Shown here piece by piece: positions 36,501 to 44,859 of a stretch of DNA of 64,000 bases. The translations under genes and the position numbers were made by a program. The stretch covers positions 1,612,001 to 1,676,000 of the forward strand of contig NZ_LGRO01000001.1 of the NCBI RefSeq assembly GCF_001280565.1. The letters run 5' to 3'. The DNA comes from Sulfobacillus thermosulfidooxidans. GTDB taxonomy: Bacteria > Bacillota > Sulfobacillia > Sulfobacillales > Sulfobacillaceae. Within the stretch, counting starts at the first letter, position 1; the number at the start of each line of letters is the position of its first letter. The notes under the pieces are model-generated. The model worked only from the letters and a program-made list of their open reading frames with translations, had not been told where the DNA came from and did not search any database.

Positions 36501-36517
36501 CCTACTATGTAAGTAGG
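36501..36517. promoter_or_regulatory. Palindrome between the barbiturase-like gene and the amidase gene
   Basis: CCTACT / AGTAGG (36501-36506 with 36512-36517) with a five-base centre, extendable by two A-T/T-A pairs at the flanks, lies just after the ring-opening hydrolase stop. No T tract follows on the minus strand, so an operator or processing site is more likely than a terminator. The 264-base gap up to the amidase start holds no small gene. Confidence 0.35.
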
Positions 36518-36525
36518 TATTTGTC

Positions 36526-37596
36526 TTAGGATATCGAAAGAATCACTGCCACGGGTCCTCCTCCTAGTGGCCCATGATGTTCAGCACGAGTTGACACGTA
36601 CACCGCAGGATTGCCCGTAATTGCCGCCAAAATGGAACTCACGACGCAGCGGGCATAACGCGTATCATCAATATCATCATCCGATAACATAGTATGACGA
36701 TACCCTCGAATGTTATGGCGCGGATCCGCTTCAGCCTTAGCAAAGACGCCATGAATCCGTTTAGTAATGTCTCCCTGGCAAAGCTGAGAGCTAGAAATCC
36801 CCAATCCCTCGAACAACGAAATCACCGATTGGGCGTCTAAAATATCCTGCATTACGGTGTGGGCAATGACCAAATTGCCATTCCACCATGGCGAATTTCC
36901 CAGCACCATGATATCGGAATACGGCAATCCGGGTTTGCTGGAGGTGCTGGCACACCGGCTATATAATGCAAAATCCTGAAGAATCACATCGTCACTCAAA
37001 TCCTGTGAATTGACTTCGCCTAAGGCTAAAGCCACTCCCAATGCGGAAGCACCCCGGGAATAGGCCATGGAGTTCCGGGGAGATGTCGGCGGCCATTCGT
37101 AAGGAATGGCCCCTTTCACATGGACGAAGTGCACATCGTGTGGATCAATTCGGGCTTTCTCCATAATCGTACGAATCGTATGAGCGGTTTCTTCAACCAT
37201 CGTCATCGTCCCCACCTCATCCGGACGAAAATGGCGTGTCCGTCCCCGCCCGATGGCCAGCCTTGGCTCATATAATGGCGTGGAGGGAAAGCTTCCTTGT
37301 GTCTCAAAGACCCGGTAATGAGGTGTGGTAACGCCTTCGGTGCCTCCGGAAAATGACAACAGCACGTTGTCTTCTATCACTGCCGGCTCTTGATGCCAAT
37401 AAGCGGCCAAAACATGACGACTTTTCTCGACCGCCAAGTCGCGACTGAAATCATTTCGGCCGCCGTTCCCTTCGGTTTTTCCCAGAATGGCGACAATGCG
37501 AAATGGATCAATTTCATGGCGGGTCATTGCCGCCTCCAGCTCGGAAAAATCGCTGGGATGATTCATAAAACCCGTAAAGATCCGCGTTTCCATCAC
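36526..37596 (-). CDS. Ring-opening amidohydrolase (barbiturase / cyanuric acid hydrolase family)
   Basis: This 356-residue enzyme belongs to the small family that hydrolyses barbituric or cyanuric acid, built of three related domains. Each domain contributes a Lys-Ser pair, all present: Lys40 (AILGKTEGNGG) with Ser82/84 (SFSGGTEG), Lys161 (VHVKGAIP) with Ser235 (LGNSPWW), and Lys287 (VFAKAEADP) with Ser335/336 (VSTRAEHHGPLGGGP). Length matches the family. Sequence motifs do not tell barbiturase from cyanuric acid hydrolase. The molybdenum hydroxylase upstream favours barbiturate made by uracil or thymine oxidation. Its start overlaps the stop of the AllA-like gene. Confidence 0.92.
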   Translation of the reverse strand: MMETRIFTGFMNHPSDFSELEAAMTRHEIDPFRIVAILGKTEGNGGRNDFSRDLAVEKSRHVLAAYWHQEPAVIEDNVLLSFSGGTEGVTTPHYRVFETQGSFPSTPLYEPRLAIGRGRTRHFRPDEVGTMTMVEETAHTIRTIMEKARIDPHDVHFVHVKGAIPYEWPPTSPRNSMAYSRGASALGVALALGEVNSQDLSDDVILQDFALYSRCASTSSKPGLPYSDIMVLGNSPWWNGNLVIAHTVMQDILDAQSVISLFEGLGISSSQLCQGDITKRIHGVFAKAEADPRHNIRGYRHTMLSDDDIDDTRYARCVVSSILAAITGNPAVYVSTRAEHHGPLGGGPVAVILSIS

Positions 37597-38156
37597 ATAT
37601 CAACCCGCAAATGTTTGCCGGTATGCGTCTTGACATGCACTTTATAGACATCACCCCGGTTCATGTCTGCTGGAATCGGTTGCGATGCCAAGGCTTCCAC
37701 CACTTCCTCCGAATTCATGGTAAAAATGGTCACCGGATGATGAATCGCCATGGGAAAATCGTGCCACACCCGTTGCCATAACATGATTCCGTGACCCGGT
37801 GGAAATTTAAATGCTTCAACTTGGGCTAAATTGGGAACTGTAGCATTCTCTTCAGGGCGCCCCAGCACCATGACAAAGGGAGCGGAACCGAGTCCAATAA
37901 AAACCTGCGTTAAAATGGTATGATATTCCAACCAGAGTACTTCGGTATCACGCCGAGAAATCCGAGCTGTACGAATGACTGGCTTGCCACGGCACACAAA
38001 ATCCAAATTGGCTCCTTCCTCCACGCTGCCTTGATAAAAAGGAATGGGAAGTCCTGGACGATGTACTCCTTCACCTAATAACATACCGTAAGGAGCCACC
38101 GCTTCTTCTGTCGCCTCTTTTACCGGTATTGTCAAAATTTCGTCTGTGCTTGTCAT
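37593..38156 (-). CDS. Ureidoglycolate lyase (AllA)-like cupin
   Basis: This 187-residue protein has the ureidoglycolate-lyase fold: VAPYGMLLGEGV near residue 20, EYHTILTQVFIGLGSAPFVMVL (the usual H-x-x-x-Q-AF-x-P-L stretch) and FPPGHGIMLWQRVWHDFPMAI, which matches the AllA motif PGxGxxxxxxxWHxPL. AllA cleaves ureidoglycolate to glyoxylate and urea. In this operon, directly before the ring-opening hydrolase, the substrate could be the related ureidomalonate. The start is taken at ATG 38154-38156 with AAGGAG ten bases upstream; an ATG 21 bases earlier is possible. It overlaps the next gene as ATGA. Confidence 0.78.
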   Translation of the reverse strand: MTSTDEILTIPVKEATEEAVAPYGMLLGEGVHRPGLPIPFYQGSVEEGANLDFVCRGKPVIRTARISRRDTEVLWLEYHTILTQVFIGLGSAPFVMVLGRPEENATVPNLAQVEAFKFPPGHGIMLWQRVWHDFPMAIHHPVTIFTMNSEEVVEALASQPIPADMNRGDVYKVHVKTHTGKHLRVDM

Positions 38157-38268
38157 TTCATCATCGCTCCTTGACATGGAAAAATTCAGTACGGGTTAAA
38201 CCAGTTATTAGGGATATTCCTACTTCATGGTATTCATCTTGAGACCTCGATATGGGTCAGACAGGACT

Positions 38269-40416
38269 CTAACGGGTTATGGTCTCATGTTGGGCTTGTA
38301 AGGCGTACCACAGGCGTTCCATCGTGATGGGTAACTCAGTCATCCAGATGCCTCTAGCCTGAAAAATTCCGTCCACAATGGCGGGAGCGACAGGAGCTAA
38401 GGCCACCTCACCTGCGGATTTCCCCCCAAAGGGCACCGTCTGTTCTTCATGGTCAGCAATAATAATCTCTAAGGGCGGAATATCCTGAGGACTGATCAAT
38501 GCATAATCGAAAAGTGACGCATTGCGGACATGACCATCCTGATCATCTAATTCCAGTTCCTCGCACAGCGCATAGCCAAGCCCTTGCACAACAGCACCTT
38601 CAATTTGTCCCTGAAGGCCCATGGGATTGATCGGCTTGCCCACATCGATACCCATAACCATTTGTTGAATGTCTAATTGACCCGTATCGTGGACTTTGAG
38701 ACGAACGGCCAATATGGCAAAGGGAGCAGGAGAATCCGTAGGCGCCGCAATGCCCTGAGCCATAATCGGATGTCGCCAAGGCCCGTAAAAACTAGCGTGC
38801 GCCACTTGATACCAACACGCGGCAAGAGGACTTAAAGGAGTTGATGACGCCCGTGACATTCTTCGCGCCAACGCTAGCATCTTACGACGCACAATCCTCG
38901 CCGCTTTAAAGGCCGCATAACCGGTAACATATGTGGTCGACGAAGCATAAGTACCGTAATCAAATCCATTATCCGCGGTCTTCCCCATGGAAAAATAAAT
39001 CGGGATAAAATCCACAGGAAGATCTAATGCCCCGTAAATAATGCGAGCGAGAGCTTCCTTAGACCCCTGTCCAATGTCCATTGCGCCGGTTTTCACCACC
39101 AAACTGCCGTCCTCATCCACATGAATCACCACTTGAGCCAGTTCTTGGCCCGGCACTCCACTTGCTTGCATACTCATGGCTAGACCAATGCCCTCGTTCT
39201 CCCCCACAGGCGGACCCGATTGAATTCGTGCCATGGTCATCTCCAACAGTTCCCGCAAGTCACTATGATGTTGGCGTTTGACCATCCCATCATAGGCAAA
39301 AATATCGAGAGCATCGCCTTTTTTGGCCAAAATAGCATGGCGAAGGGCAGCAGGCGATAAACCTTTGGCATGGGCTATTTGATTGATATGGGTTTCAACA
39401 GCCATAGCTCCTTGGGGTCCCCCGTAGCCACGAAAGGCTCCCGCTACAGGTCCTGGGGTATAACGCACTTGCCCATGAAAGTGGTAATGTGTGGCCCGGT
39501 AAAGGGGCAACGACTTTAAACCCATATTATGGGCCACAGTGGGCCCGTGCGATCCGTAGGGACCCGTTTCTACATCAGCTTTCAGATCAATGCTTTGTAA
39601 TGTCGTATGATTCCACGTGCTCTCCACGTTTAACGTGGCCGCATGCCGTGTGCGGGTGATGGTGAACTCTTGCCGGCGGCTTAAAATCATTTTGACGGGT
39701 TTTTTGGTCCACACAGCTAATAATGCAACCCATGGTTCCACAATCACTTCTTGCTTGCCGCCAAATCCCCCACCGACATCAGTCGCTTGGACCACAATAC
39801 GCGATACGGGCCACCCGAGTGCCCGGGCGACAATCCGCCTAACATGATAAGGAACTTGGGTGGTAGTCACGATAACCAGCCGATTTTCTTCGTCAAAGTA
39901 ACCCAAAGCGGCATGAGGTTCTAATTGCATGTGGCTTACCCGATGCACCCGAACCGTGGTACGAAAATGTTCACCCCCTGATTCACTTGAGGGCTCACTC
40001 TGAAGATCCCATTGACTCATCACATTCGAAGGATTTGCTTCATGAAAGGGGCCATGAAGAGGTTGATAAGCAATATCGGCATATTGTTGTACCGCTTTGA
40101 TGTCTTTTTCGGAACGAGCGGCAATGAGCGCGATGGGCTCTCCTGGATAACGGAGCACGCTATTTAAAATCTTCATATCGTAAGGGGACGGCTCCGGCTC
40201 GGGTTGTCCCGCCGTCGTAAAAGGATGTTCGGGCACATCATCTGCCGTCAAAATGGCTACCACACCAGGCATTTGTCTTAACGAATCAAGATTTTGTATG
40301 TGTGCCGTGCACGGAGCAGAGGCTGCTTCAATCACGCCACAAACTAAGGCGTCAGAGGCCAGATCCAGTATATCCGGAGCAAACCGGGGTCTCGTGCTCA
40401 AAGCCCATTTTCTCAT
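38269..40416 (-). CDS. Molybdenum hydroxylase large subunit (xanthine dehydrogenase family)
   Basis: This is the molybdopterin-binding subunit of a three-subunit hydroxylase. Motifs: TTTQVPYHVRR with the cofactor-binding Gln187, GGGFGGKQE at 215-223, AFRGYGGPQG at 327-336, and catalytic Glu670 in GGKSAGEVALAP. At 715 residues it is on the short side (most are 750-800) but nothing essential is missing. The substrate class (purine, pyrimidine, nicotinate or other heterocycle) cannot be read from motifs. The downstream barbiturase-type gene points to a uracil or thymine dehydrogenase. It overlaps the FAD subunit gene as ATGA. Confidence 0.9.
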   Translation of the reverse strand: MRKWALSTRPRFAPDILDLASDALVCGVIEAASAPCTAHIQNLDSLRQMPGVVAILTADDVPEHPFTTAGQPEPEPSPYDMKILNSVLRYPGEPIALIAARSEKDIKAVQQYADIAYQPLHGPFHEANPSNVMSQWDLQSEPSSESGGEHFRTTVRVHRVSHMQLEPHAALGYFDEENRLVIVTTTQVPYHVRRIVARALGWPVSRIVVQATDVGGGFGGKQEVIVEPWVALLAVWTKKPVKMILSRRQEFTITRTRHAATLNVESTWNHTTLQSIDLKADVETGPYGSHGPTVAHNMGLKSLPLYRATHYHFHGQVRYTPGPVAGAFRGYGGPQGAMAVETHINQIAHAKGLSPAALRHAILAKKGDALDIFAYDGMVKRQHHSDLRELLEMTMARIQSGPPVGENEGIGLAMSMQASGVPGQELAQVVIHVDEDGSLVVKTGAMDIGQGSKEALARIIYGALDLPVDFIPIYFSMGKTADNGFDYGTYASSTTYVTGYAAFKAARIVRRKMLALARRMSRASSTPLSPLAACWYQVAHASFYGPWRHPIMAQGIAAPTDSPAPFAILAVRLKVHDTGQLDIQQMVMGIDVGKPINPMGLQGQIEGAVVQGLGYALCEELELDDQDGHVRNASLFDYALISPQDIPPLEIIIADHEEQTVPFGGKSAGEVALAPVAPAIVDGIFQARGIWMTELPITMERLWYALQAQHETITR

Positions 40417-41186
40417 AATGCGATTCCCCTATTATTCTCATTCCACCACTGTTGATAGATGTCTTGCCACATATTCAGGATGAGAGCCTGATAAAAGCGG
40501 TTGACGCCCTCACGGTCTAATACCCATTGCCTCATAGCTTGATCGACTTCGCGCAAAGTACCGCAAGCCGAGCCTTGTAGCGGCCATGGAGATAATCCGC
40601 AGGTCATAAACGTGATTTTCCAATGAGAACCTTGAGGCGTCATGATGACCGTGAAGTTGATTAGCGGGCGGGTCATCCGCCCTTTGGCATACTTACGAAA
40701 ATAAACGCGGGAATCCTTAGGAATTTCTGGCACCTTCACCCCCACTATGGCACGCTCTTGAGCGCTTTCTGGCCAATCTAAGACATCGTTTTGGATATCA
40801 ACATGGGTCGTGTCAATATACCGGACAGAAGACTGCAATAGGCGCAAGAGGGGATATAAGTCCGCTACGGGTTGTGGGTTGGCAATCACACCAATGACTG
40901 TAGCAACCCGGCGAAATGCTGGCGATCCCATCAGACTCAAGATTTGGGAAATCGGATGGTTAACACCTAATGCCTGCTGCCACGCATTTAACGTAATATT
41001 AGGGCCAAGAGTCCAATTCTGTTCATCGCGCTTAATCCCTAAGATCCCCGCCCATGCTGTCAAATCACACACAGCTTGAGGACTATGACCGTCTTGAAGA
41101 AGCCATGTACCACCCCCTATGATAGGAACATGTTGCGCCAAACATGTTTGCACTTCTTCAATAGTGGAAGGCTCAATCCAGCGCAT
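40413..41186 (-). CDS. Molybdenum hydroxylase FAD-binding medium subunit
   Basis: The 257-residue protein is the FAD subunit of the hydroxylase. PIIGGGTWLLQDG (residues 20-32) replaces the usual AGGTDL loop, and GSPAFRRVATVIGVIANPQP followed by VADLYPLL matches the conserved second FAD loop (usually ATLGGNxxxASPAAD). Both loops are divergent from typical xanthine dehydrogenase, which hints at a distinct subfamily. It is shorter than usual (about 280-290). It overlaps its partners at both ends, so the three subunits are translationally coupled. Confidence 0.85.
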   Translation of the reverse strand: MRWIEPSTIEEVQTCLAQHVPIIGGGTWLLQDGHSPQAVCDLTAWAGILGIKRDEQNWTLGPNITLNAWQQALGVNHPISQILSLMGSPAFRRVATVIGVIANPQPVADLYPLLRLLQSSVRYIDTTHVDIQNDVLDWPESAQERAIVGVKVPEIPKDSRVYFRKYAKGRMTRPLINFTVIMTPQGSHWKITFMTCGLSPWPLQGSACGTLREVDQAMRQWVLDREGVNRFYQALILNMWQDIYQQWWNENNRGIAL

Positions 41187-41664
41187 TATTGTCCCTCACT
41201 TTCGCAATGGCGCGTAAAGGTGCGTAATATCCTGTGCAGCGACAGATATGTGATGAAAGACCCGCTCGAAGATCTTGATCTGTGATATCCTTTTTGCTCT
41301 CCAATAAGTATTTTGCACTGAGCAAGAGTCCTGGGGTGCAATATCCACATTGAGCGGCGTGTTCTTCACTAAAGGCCGCCATTAACTGATTCATCAAGGC
41401 GTCATCTTCAAATCCTTCAACGGTTTGAATCGACCGGTTTTTTTGACGAATAGTGAGGACAAGACAACTGGGCACCGGCTCATGATCAACTAACACGACA
41501 CAAGATCCACAATGTCCCGTACCACAACCATAACGTGCGGAAAAAATGTGCAGTCTGGTTCGTAATGTGGTCAGAAGACGTTCTTCTGCAGGAACTTTCA
41601 GGATATGCAGTTGATTATTCACAACCAGTGAAACATCATAAAGCTCGTCTTCCAGATGGGACAT
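41173..41664 (-). CDS. Molybdenum hydroxylase [2Fe-2S] small subunit
   Basis: The 163-residue protein carries two [2Fe-2S] clusters: the plant-type cluster with Cys47, Cys52, Cys55 and Cys67 (YGCGTGHCGSC and SCLVL), and the second with Cys106, Cys109, Cys141 and Cys143 (QCGYCTPG and HICRCTGY). All eight ligands are present. It passes electrons from the molybdenum centre to the FAD subunit. It is the first gene of the catabolic operon. The ATG has GGAG at a long spacing (13 bases), and the upstream 317 bases hold the presumed promoter. Confidence 0.93.
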   Translation of the reverse strand: MSHLEDELYDVSLVVNNQLHILKVPAEERLLTTLRTRLHIFSARYGCGTGHCGSCVVLVDHEPVPSCLVLTIRQKNRSIQTVEGFEDDALMNQLMAAFSEEHAAQCGYCTPGLLLSAKYLLESKKDITDQDLRAGLSSHICRCTGYYAPLRAIAKVRDNNALD

Positions 41665-41981
41665 GTGAACAGTTCATCTCCATCGTCAACACTTTCATCA
41701 CTTATTGGCCTGCCATGGTGTCCAAGGCATCAGCCCTCGAAACTCTCTTCAAACCATGCGCGTTTGGCAGAGGTTCTAAGAAATACTACAATGATCTGTT
41801 AGATTTATTAATAGTTGCGGCAAGTTTTTGGCTTTTTATCCAAAACAATGACGGAGCTAATACCCAAAATGTTCGGGTTCCATGCATCACGATATCATCG
41901 AGACATTGACGAAATCCCGTAATGATCCCATCATGTTGAGGGAATCATTAGTCGCCAAATCATCAAACGCATCGGTAAATA
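41665..41981. other. Divergent intergenic region between the hydroxylase operon and the DUF4012 gene
   Basis: The 317 bases separate two divergent genes and must hold the promoters of both. The middle (about 41780-41850) is AT-rich. I could not pick a convincing -35/-10 pair on either strand, nor a regulator palindrome. No small gene with a ribosome site is seen. Confidence 0.5.
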
Positions 41982-43841
41982 ATGTTTGTACCAAAGATCA
42001 CGGAAAGGATGATTGTCACGGGCTTGGGAAAATTTATTAGACGCCCTGTTTGGATCAGTGTGGCTGTAGGAAGTGTGGGGGCTTTAGTTATTGCTGGATT
42101 GCCATTGTTTGCCTTAGCTGGAACCACAGCGACGGCTGCTGTCGGTGCTCTCTATACAGCAGTGGGATTAAAAACGCATCATACCGAAGACATTGATAGA
42201 GGTCTTAGCTATTTTAATGACGCGACCGCATGGTATCACACCATGATTTGGGCGTGTTGGCCGTGGAAAACTCTTGATCCGCACAACACTATCCTTACTG
42301 CTTTAGAACAATCGAGCCATAATTTAACCACGGCTGATACGGCTACCCAACGTGCGCTGCCCGTGATTAATGATTTACTAGGCCATTTAGGATTTGCGAC
42401 ACCCCACCATGCAGATCCATCATTGTCCCATTCGCAAATGGCTGCTGTCTTATTTCAACAATTGCCGACGGTCAATCGCCTCGTCAATCTGTTTTATCCA
42501 AGTCTTGTCCAGTGGAACCAGTGGATTCAAAAAGTGCAGATGCCGAACTGGCTGGTTAATCATCACCGCTGGCATGATTTTCAACAAGAAAGTCAATTGC
42601 TAACAACCGATCTGCAAGATATTCAAACGATTCTGCCCATGATTATCAAAATGGTGCCGGCTCATGGGACCAGACGATATTTTCTCATATATGAAAACAC
42701 GGGCGAACTTCGCTCCACTGGCGGCTTTATGACAGCTTACAGTTACGTCACTTTTATCAATGGCCATCTTCAACCCTTACATTCCCATAATATTTATAAT
42801 TTGCAATCGCAAATTCGCTACCGGCCGCCTGCGCCCTTAATTATTCACACCTATTTGTATTCGCCCATATGGCATTTACGTGACGCCAACACATCTCCCA
42901 ATGTCCCAACGAGTGTACAACAAATTTATAAATTTTATAATTCCATCCCTCATGCCCCGCATTTAAACGGCGTGATTTTTGTCAACACCTGGTTAGCCGA
43001 TGCCATTTTACAAAACATCGGCGGTGTAACCATGCCGAAAACTTATAACTCGCTCCAAGTCACCGCAGCCAACGCCAATTATGAAATGGAATATATGGCT
43101 GAACGGTCGCCACTGCCGATTCCCGCCCGCAAAAAATTCATTGCCATTATGTTTCATGAAGTGCTTCACAAACTCGCTCATTCGCCCGTCCCTGTTTTAT
43201 TGGCGACGATACATAGTGTATTTAGGTCATTAAACCACAAAGACATCATTTTTTATTTTAATAATCCGCAAGTGGAAGATATAGCTAAAGCACACAATTG
43301 GGCCGGAATTGTTGACAAACATGTCCACACTGACTATCTAGAAGTGGTCGACGAAAATCTCGGAGGACACAAAGACAACTTCTATATGCATTATCACGTC
43401 ACATCCCGCATTCAGAAGGTCGGGACCCGGTATCTTCAAACAACAACCATCACCTGGACTAATACAGGCATATTTGATAATTGGTTAGTGGTTCCTTATA
43501 CATCATGGGTGCGGTTTTATGTGCCTTATGGATCGCAATTAATTTCCTTAACCGGCGGCAATGCCATCACCCAGGATTACAATAATCGCGCCCTCAATAA
43601 AACGGTCTTCGGCAATCACCTTACTATGCCTGTCCGCCTAACCGCTCAACAGTCGCCCACAACCGCCTCGATGACCGCTAGCTATTGGCTGCCGCCTGGG
43701 CTCAACATGTCGCGTTATGTGATTCAAAAGCAGCCAGGTATCAAAGACGATCATGAGCTCATCATTTTCAATGGCCATGCTTTACCGCCGTTTAAACTTT
43801 ATACTGATACGACCGTAAGCTTAGAACATACTCACTCCTAA
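41982..43841 (+). CDS. DUF4012 membrane-anchored extracellular protein
   Basis: This 619-residue protein has a membrane segment at about residues 24-47 and a long extracellular part. The DUF4012 hallmark is present as RRYFLIYENTGELRSTGGFM, about residues 229-248, where most members have YLxLxQNxxELRPTGGF. Members are widespread in Actinobacteria and some Firmicutes, often near exopolysaccharide genes; the molecular function is unknown. There is no obvious ribosome site before the ATG, so expression may be weak. It stands alone and ends in a terminator hairpin. Confidence 0.83.
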   Translation: MFVPKITERMIVTGLGKFIRRPVWISVAVGSVGALVIAGLPLFALAGTTATAAVGALYTAVGLKTHHTEDIDRGLSYFNDATAWYHTMIWACWPWKTLDPHNTILTALEQSSHNLTTADTATQRALPVINDLLGHLGFATPHHADPSLSHSQMAAVLFQQLPTVNRLVNLFYPSLVQWNQWIQKVQMPNWLVNHHRWHDFQQESQLLTTDLQDIQTILPMIIKMVPAHGTRRYFLIYENTGELRSTGGFMTAYSYVTFINGHLQPLHSHNIYNLQSQIRYRPPAPLIIHTYLYSPIWHLRDANTSPNVPTSVQQIYKFYNSIPHAPHLNGVIFVNTWLADAILQNIGGVTMPKTYNSLQVTAANANYEMEYMAERSPLPIPARKKFIAIMFHEVLHKLAHSPVPVLLATIHSVFRSLNHKDIIFYFNNPQVEDIAKAHNWAGIVDKHVHTDYLEVVDENLGGHKDNFYMHYHVTSRIQKVGTRYLQTTTITWTNTGIFDNWLVVPYTSWVRFYVPYGSQLISLTGGNAITQDYNNRALNKTVFGNHLTMPVRLTAQQSPTTASMTASYWLPPGLNMSRYVIQKQPGIKDDHELIIFNGHALPPFKLYTDTTVSLEHTHS

Positions 43842-43842
43842 T

Positions 43843-43877
43843 GCCGACGAGTCGAATTCACGACTCGCCGGCGTTTT
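43843..43877. terminator. Terminator between the DUF4012 gene and sigK
   Basis: GCCG-A-CGAGTCG pairs with CGACTCG-C-CGGC (43843-43854 with 43861-43872) with one mismatch and a six-base loop. GTTTT follows on the plus strand. It starts one base after the DUF4012 stop. The same hairpin could also stop leftward transcription from sigK, though without a T tract. Confidence 0.7.
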
Positions 43878-43958
43878 GGGAATCACAAAATCCTTTTCAT
43901 GCGATAATTTGGCCAGTTGTCATAATAAGCGCAGGGCAAGTGCAGTAGTCGATGGGAT

Positions 43959-44666
43959 CTACGACGGGAGACTCAAAGCGGCTAAAATTTTCTCGACCGC
44001 TTTTTTTTCGATGCGGGATACGTAACTGCGCGAAATGCCCAGCCGTTCAGCAATTTCTTTCTGCGTATAACGCCTTTCTTGGCCATTTAAAGCAAACCGC
44101 AAATCCAGCACCATGCGTTCTTTTCGGGTCAAATTTTCAACAAAATCTGTTACCGAACGCATAATCAAGCTGACTTCCACCGTATCTGGGACTTCTTCCC
44201 CACCAGCTAACACATCTAACAACAAAATTTCGTTGCCTTCCCGGTCAATCCCAATAGGACTGTATATACTGACCTCGTTTTTAAGTTTCTTCTGGTTTCG
44301 CAGATGCATCAAAACCTCATTCTCAATGCACCGAGCGCAATAGGTTGCCAATTTTGTCCCTTTGCTTTGATTAAACGTATCTATGCCTTTTATCAGCCCA
44401 ATCGAGCCAATACTGATTAAGTCGTCAGACTCAGTGCCTTTATTTGCATATTTTTTTACTACATGCGCCACCAGCCTTAAATTATGCTCAATCAAACGTT
44501 TCCTGGCTTCTTGGTCTCCGCGTTGCATGGCTTCTAGTGCCTCTTTTTCTTCCGCTTCCGTCAATGGCTGAGGAAAGGCATTACCCCCGATGTATCCGGC
44601 GAGCCAAATGGCTCCTTGGGCCGCCGCTGCTGCAATTAAGACCATCAAACCGATACTGATGCCCAT
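43959..44666 (-). CDS. sigK: RNA polymerase sigma-K, sporulation mother-cell sigma factor
   Basis: Sigma-K drives late mother-cell genes. The ATG at 44664-44666 follows GGGGGAGGG and gives 235 residues. The first about 20 (MGISIGLMVLIAAAAAQGAI) are the hydrophobic pro-sequence that tethers pro-sigma-K until SpoIVFB cuts it. The rest is well conserved: NAFPQPLTEAEEKEALEAM, then IEHNLRLVAHVVKKY (region 2.1), ISIGSIGLIKGIDTFN, and the region 4.2 helix-turn-helix ERLGISRSYVSRIEKKAV. The gene is continuous; no skin-like element splits it. Confidence 0.96.
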   Translation of the reverse strand: MGISIGLMVLIAAAAAQGAIWLAGYIGGNAFPQPLTEAEEKEALEAMQRGDQEARKRLIEHNLRLVAHVVKKYANKGTESDDLISIGSIGLIKGIDTFNQSKGTKLATYCARCIENEVLMHLRNQKKLKNEVSIYSPIGIDREGNEILLLDVLAGGEEVPDTVEVSLIMRSVTDFVENLTRKERMVLDLRFALNGQERRYTQKEIAERLGISRSYVSRIEKKAVEKILAALSLPS

Positions 44667-44859
44667 ATGTGACCCTCCCCCATATTGAATGGCGCGAACT
44701 TCTTGCCCCACCATCATATGAGGAACGAAAAAAGAGTGTGCATGGCCACTATAAAATCCATCCACAGCACAAAACGCACCCCACCAATCAAAACAACGCC
44801 TGTAAAAGGGGCGCAGGATTCGGGCAAATGTTATTAGAGTATGGAAAGGATGTTTCCCG

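Noticed and set aside
36262-36525. Small AtzG-like subunit gene before the amidase
   Set aside because: The longest minus-strand frame with an ATG is about 21 codons and has no ribosome site.
41535-41909. 124-codon plus-strand frame
   Set aside because: Its first third is antisense to the [2Fe-2S] subunit gene and no ribosome site or motif supports it.
43959-44666. Skin-like interruption of sigK
   Set aside because: The reading frame is continuous from the pro-sequence to the C terminus.
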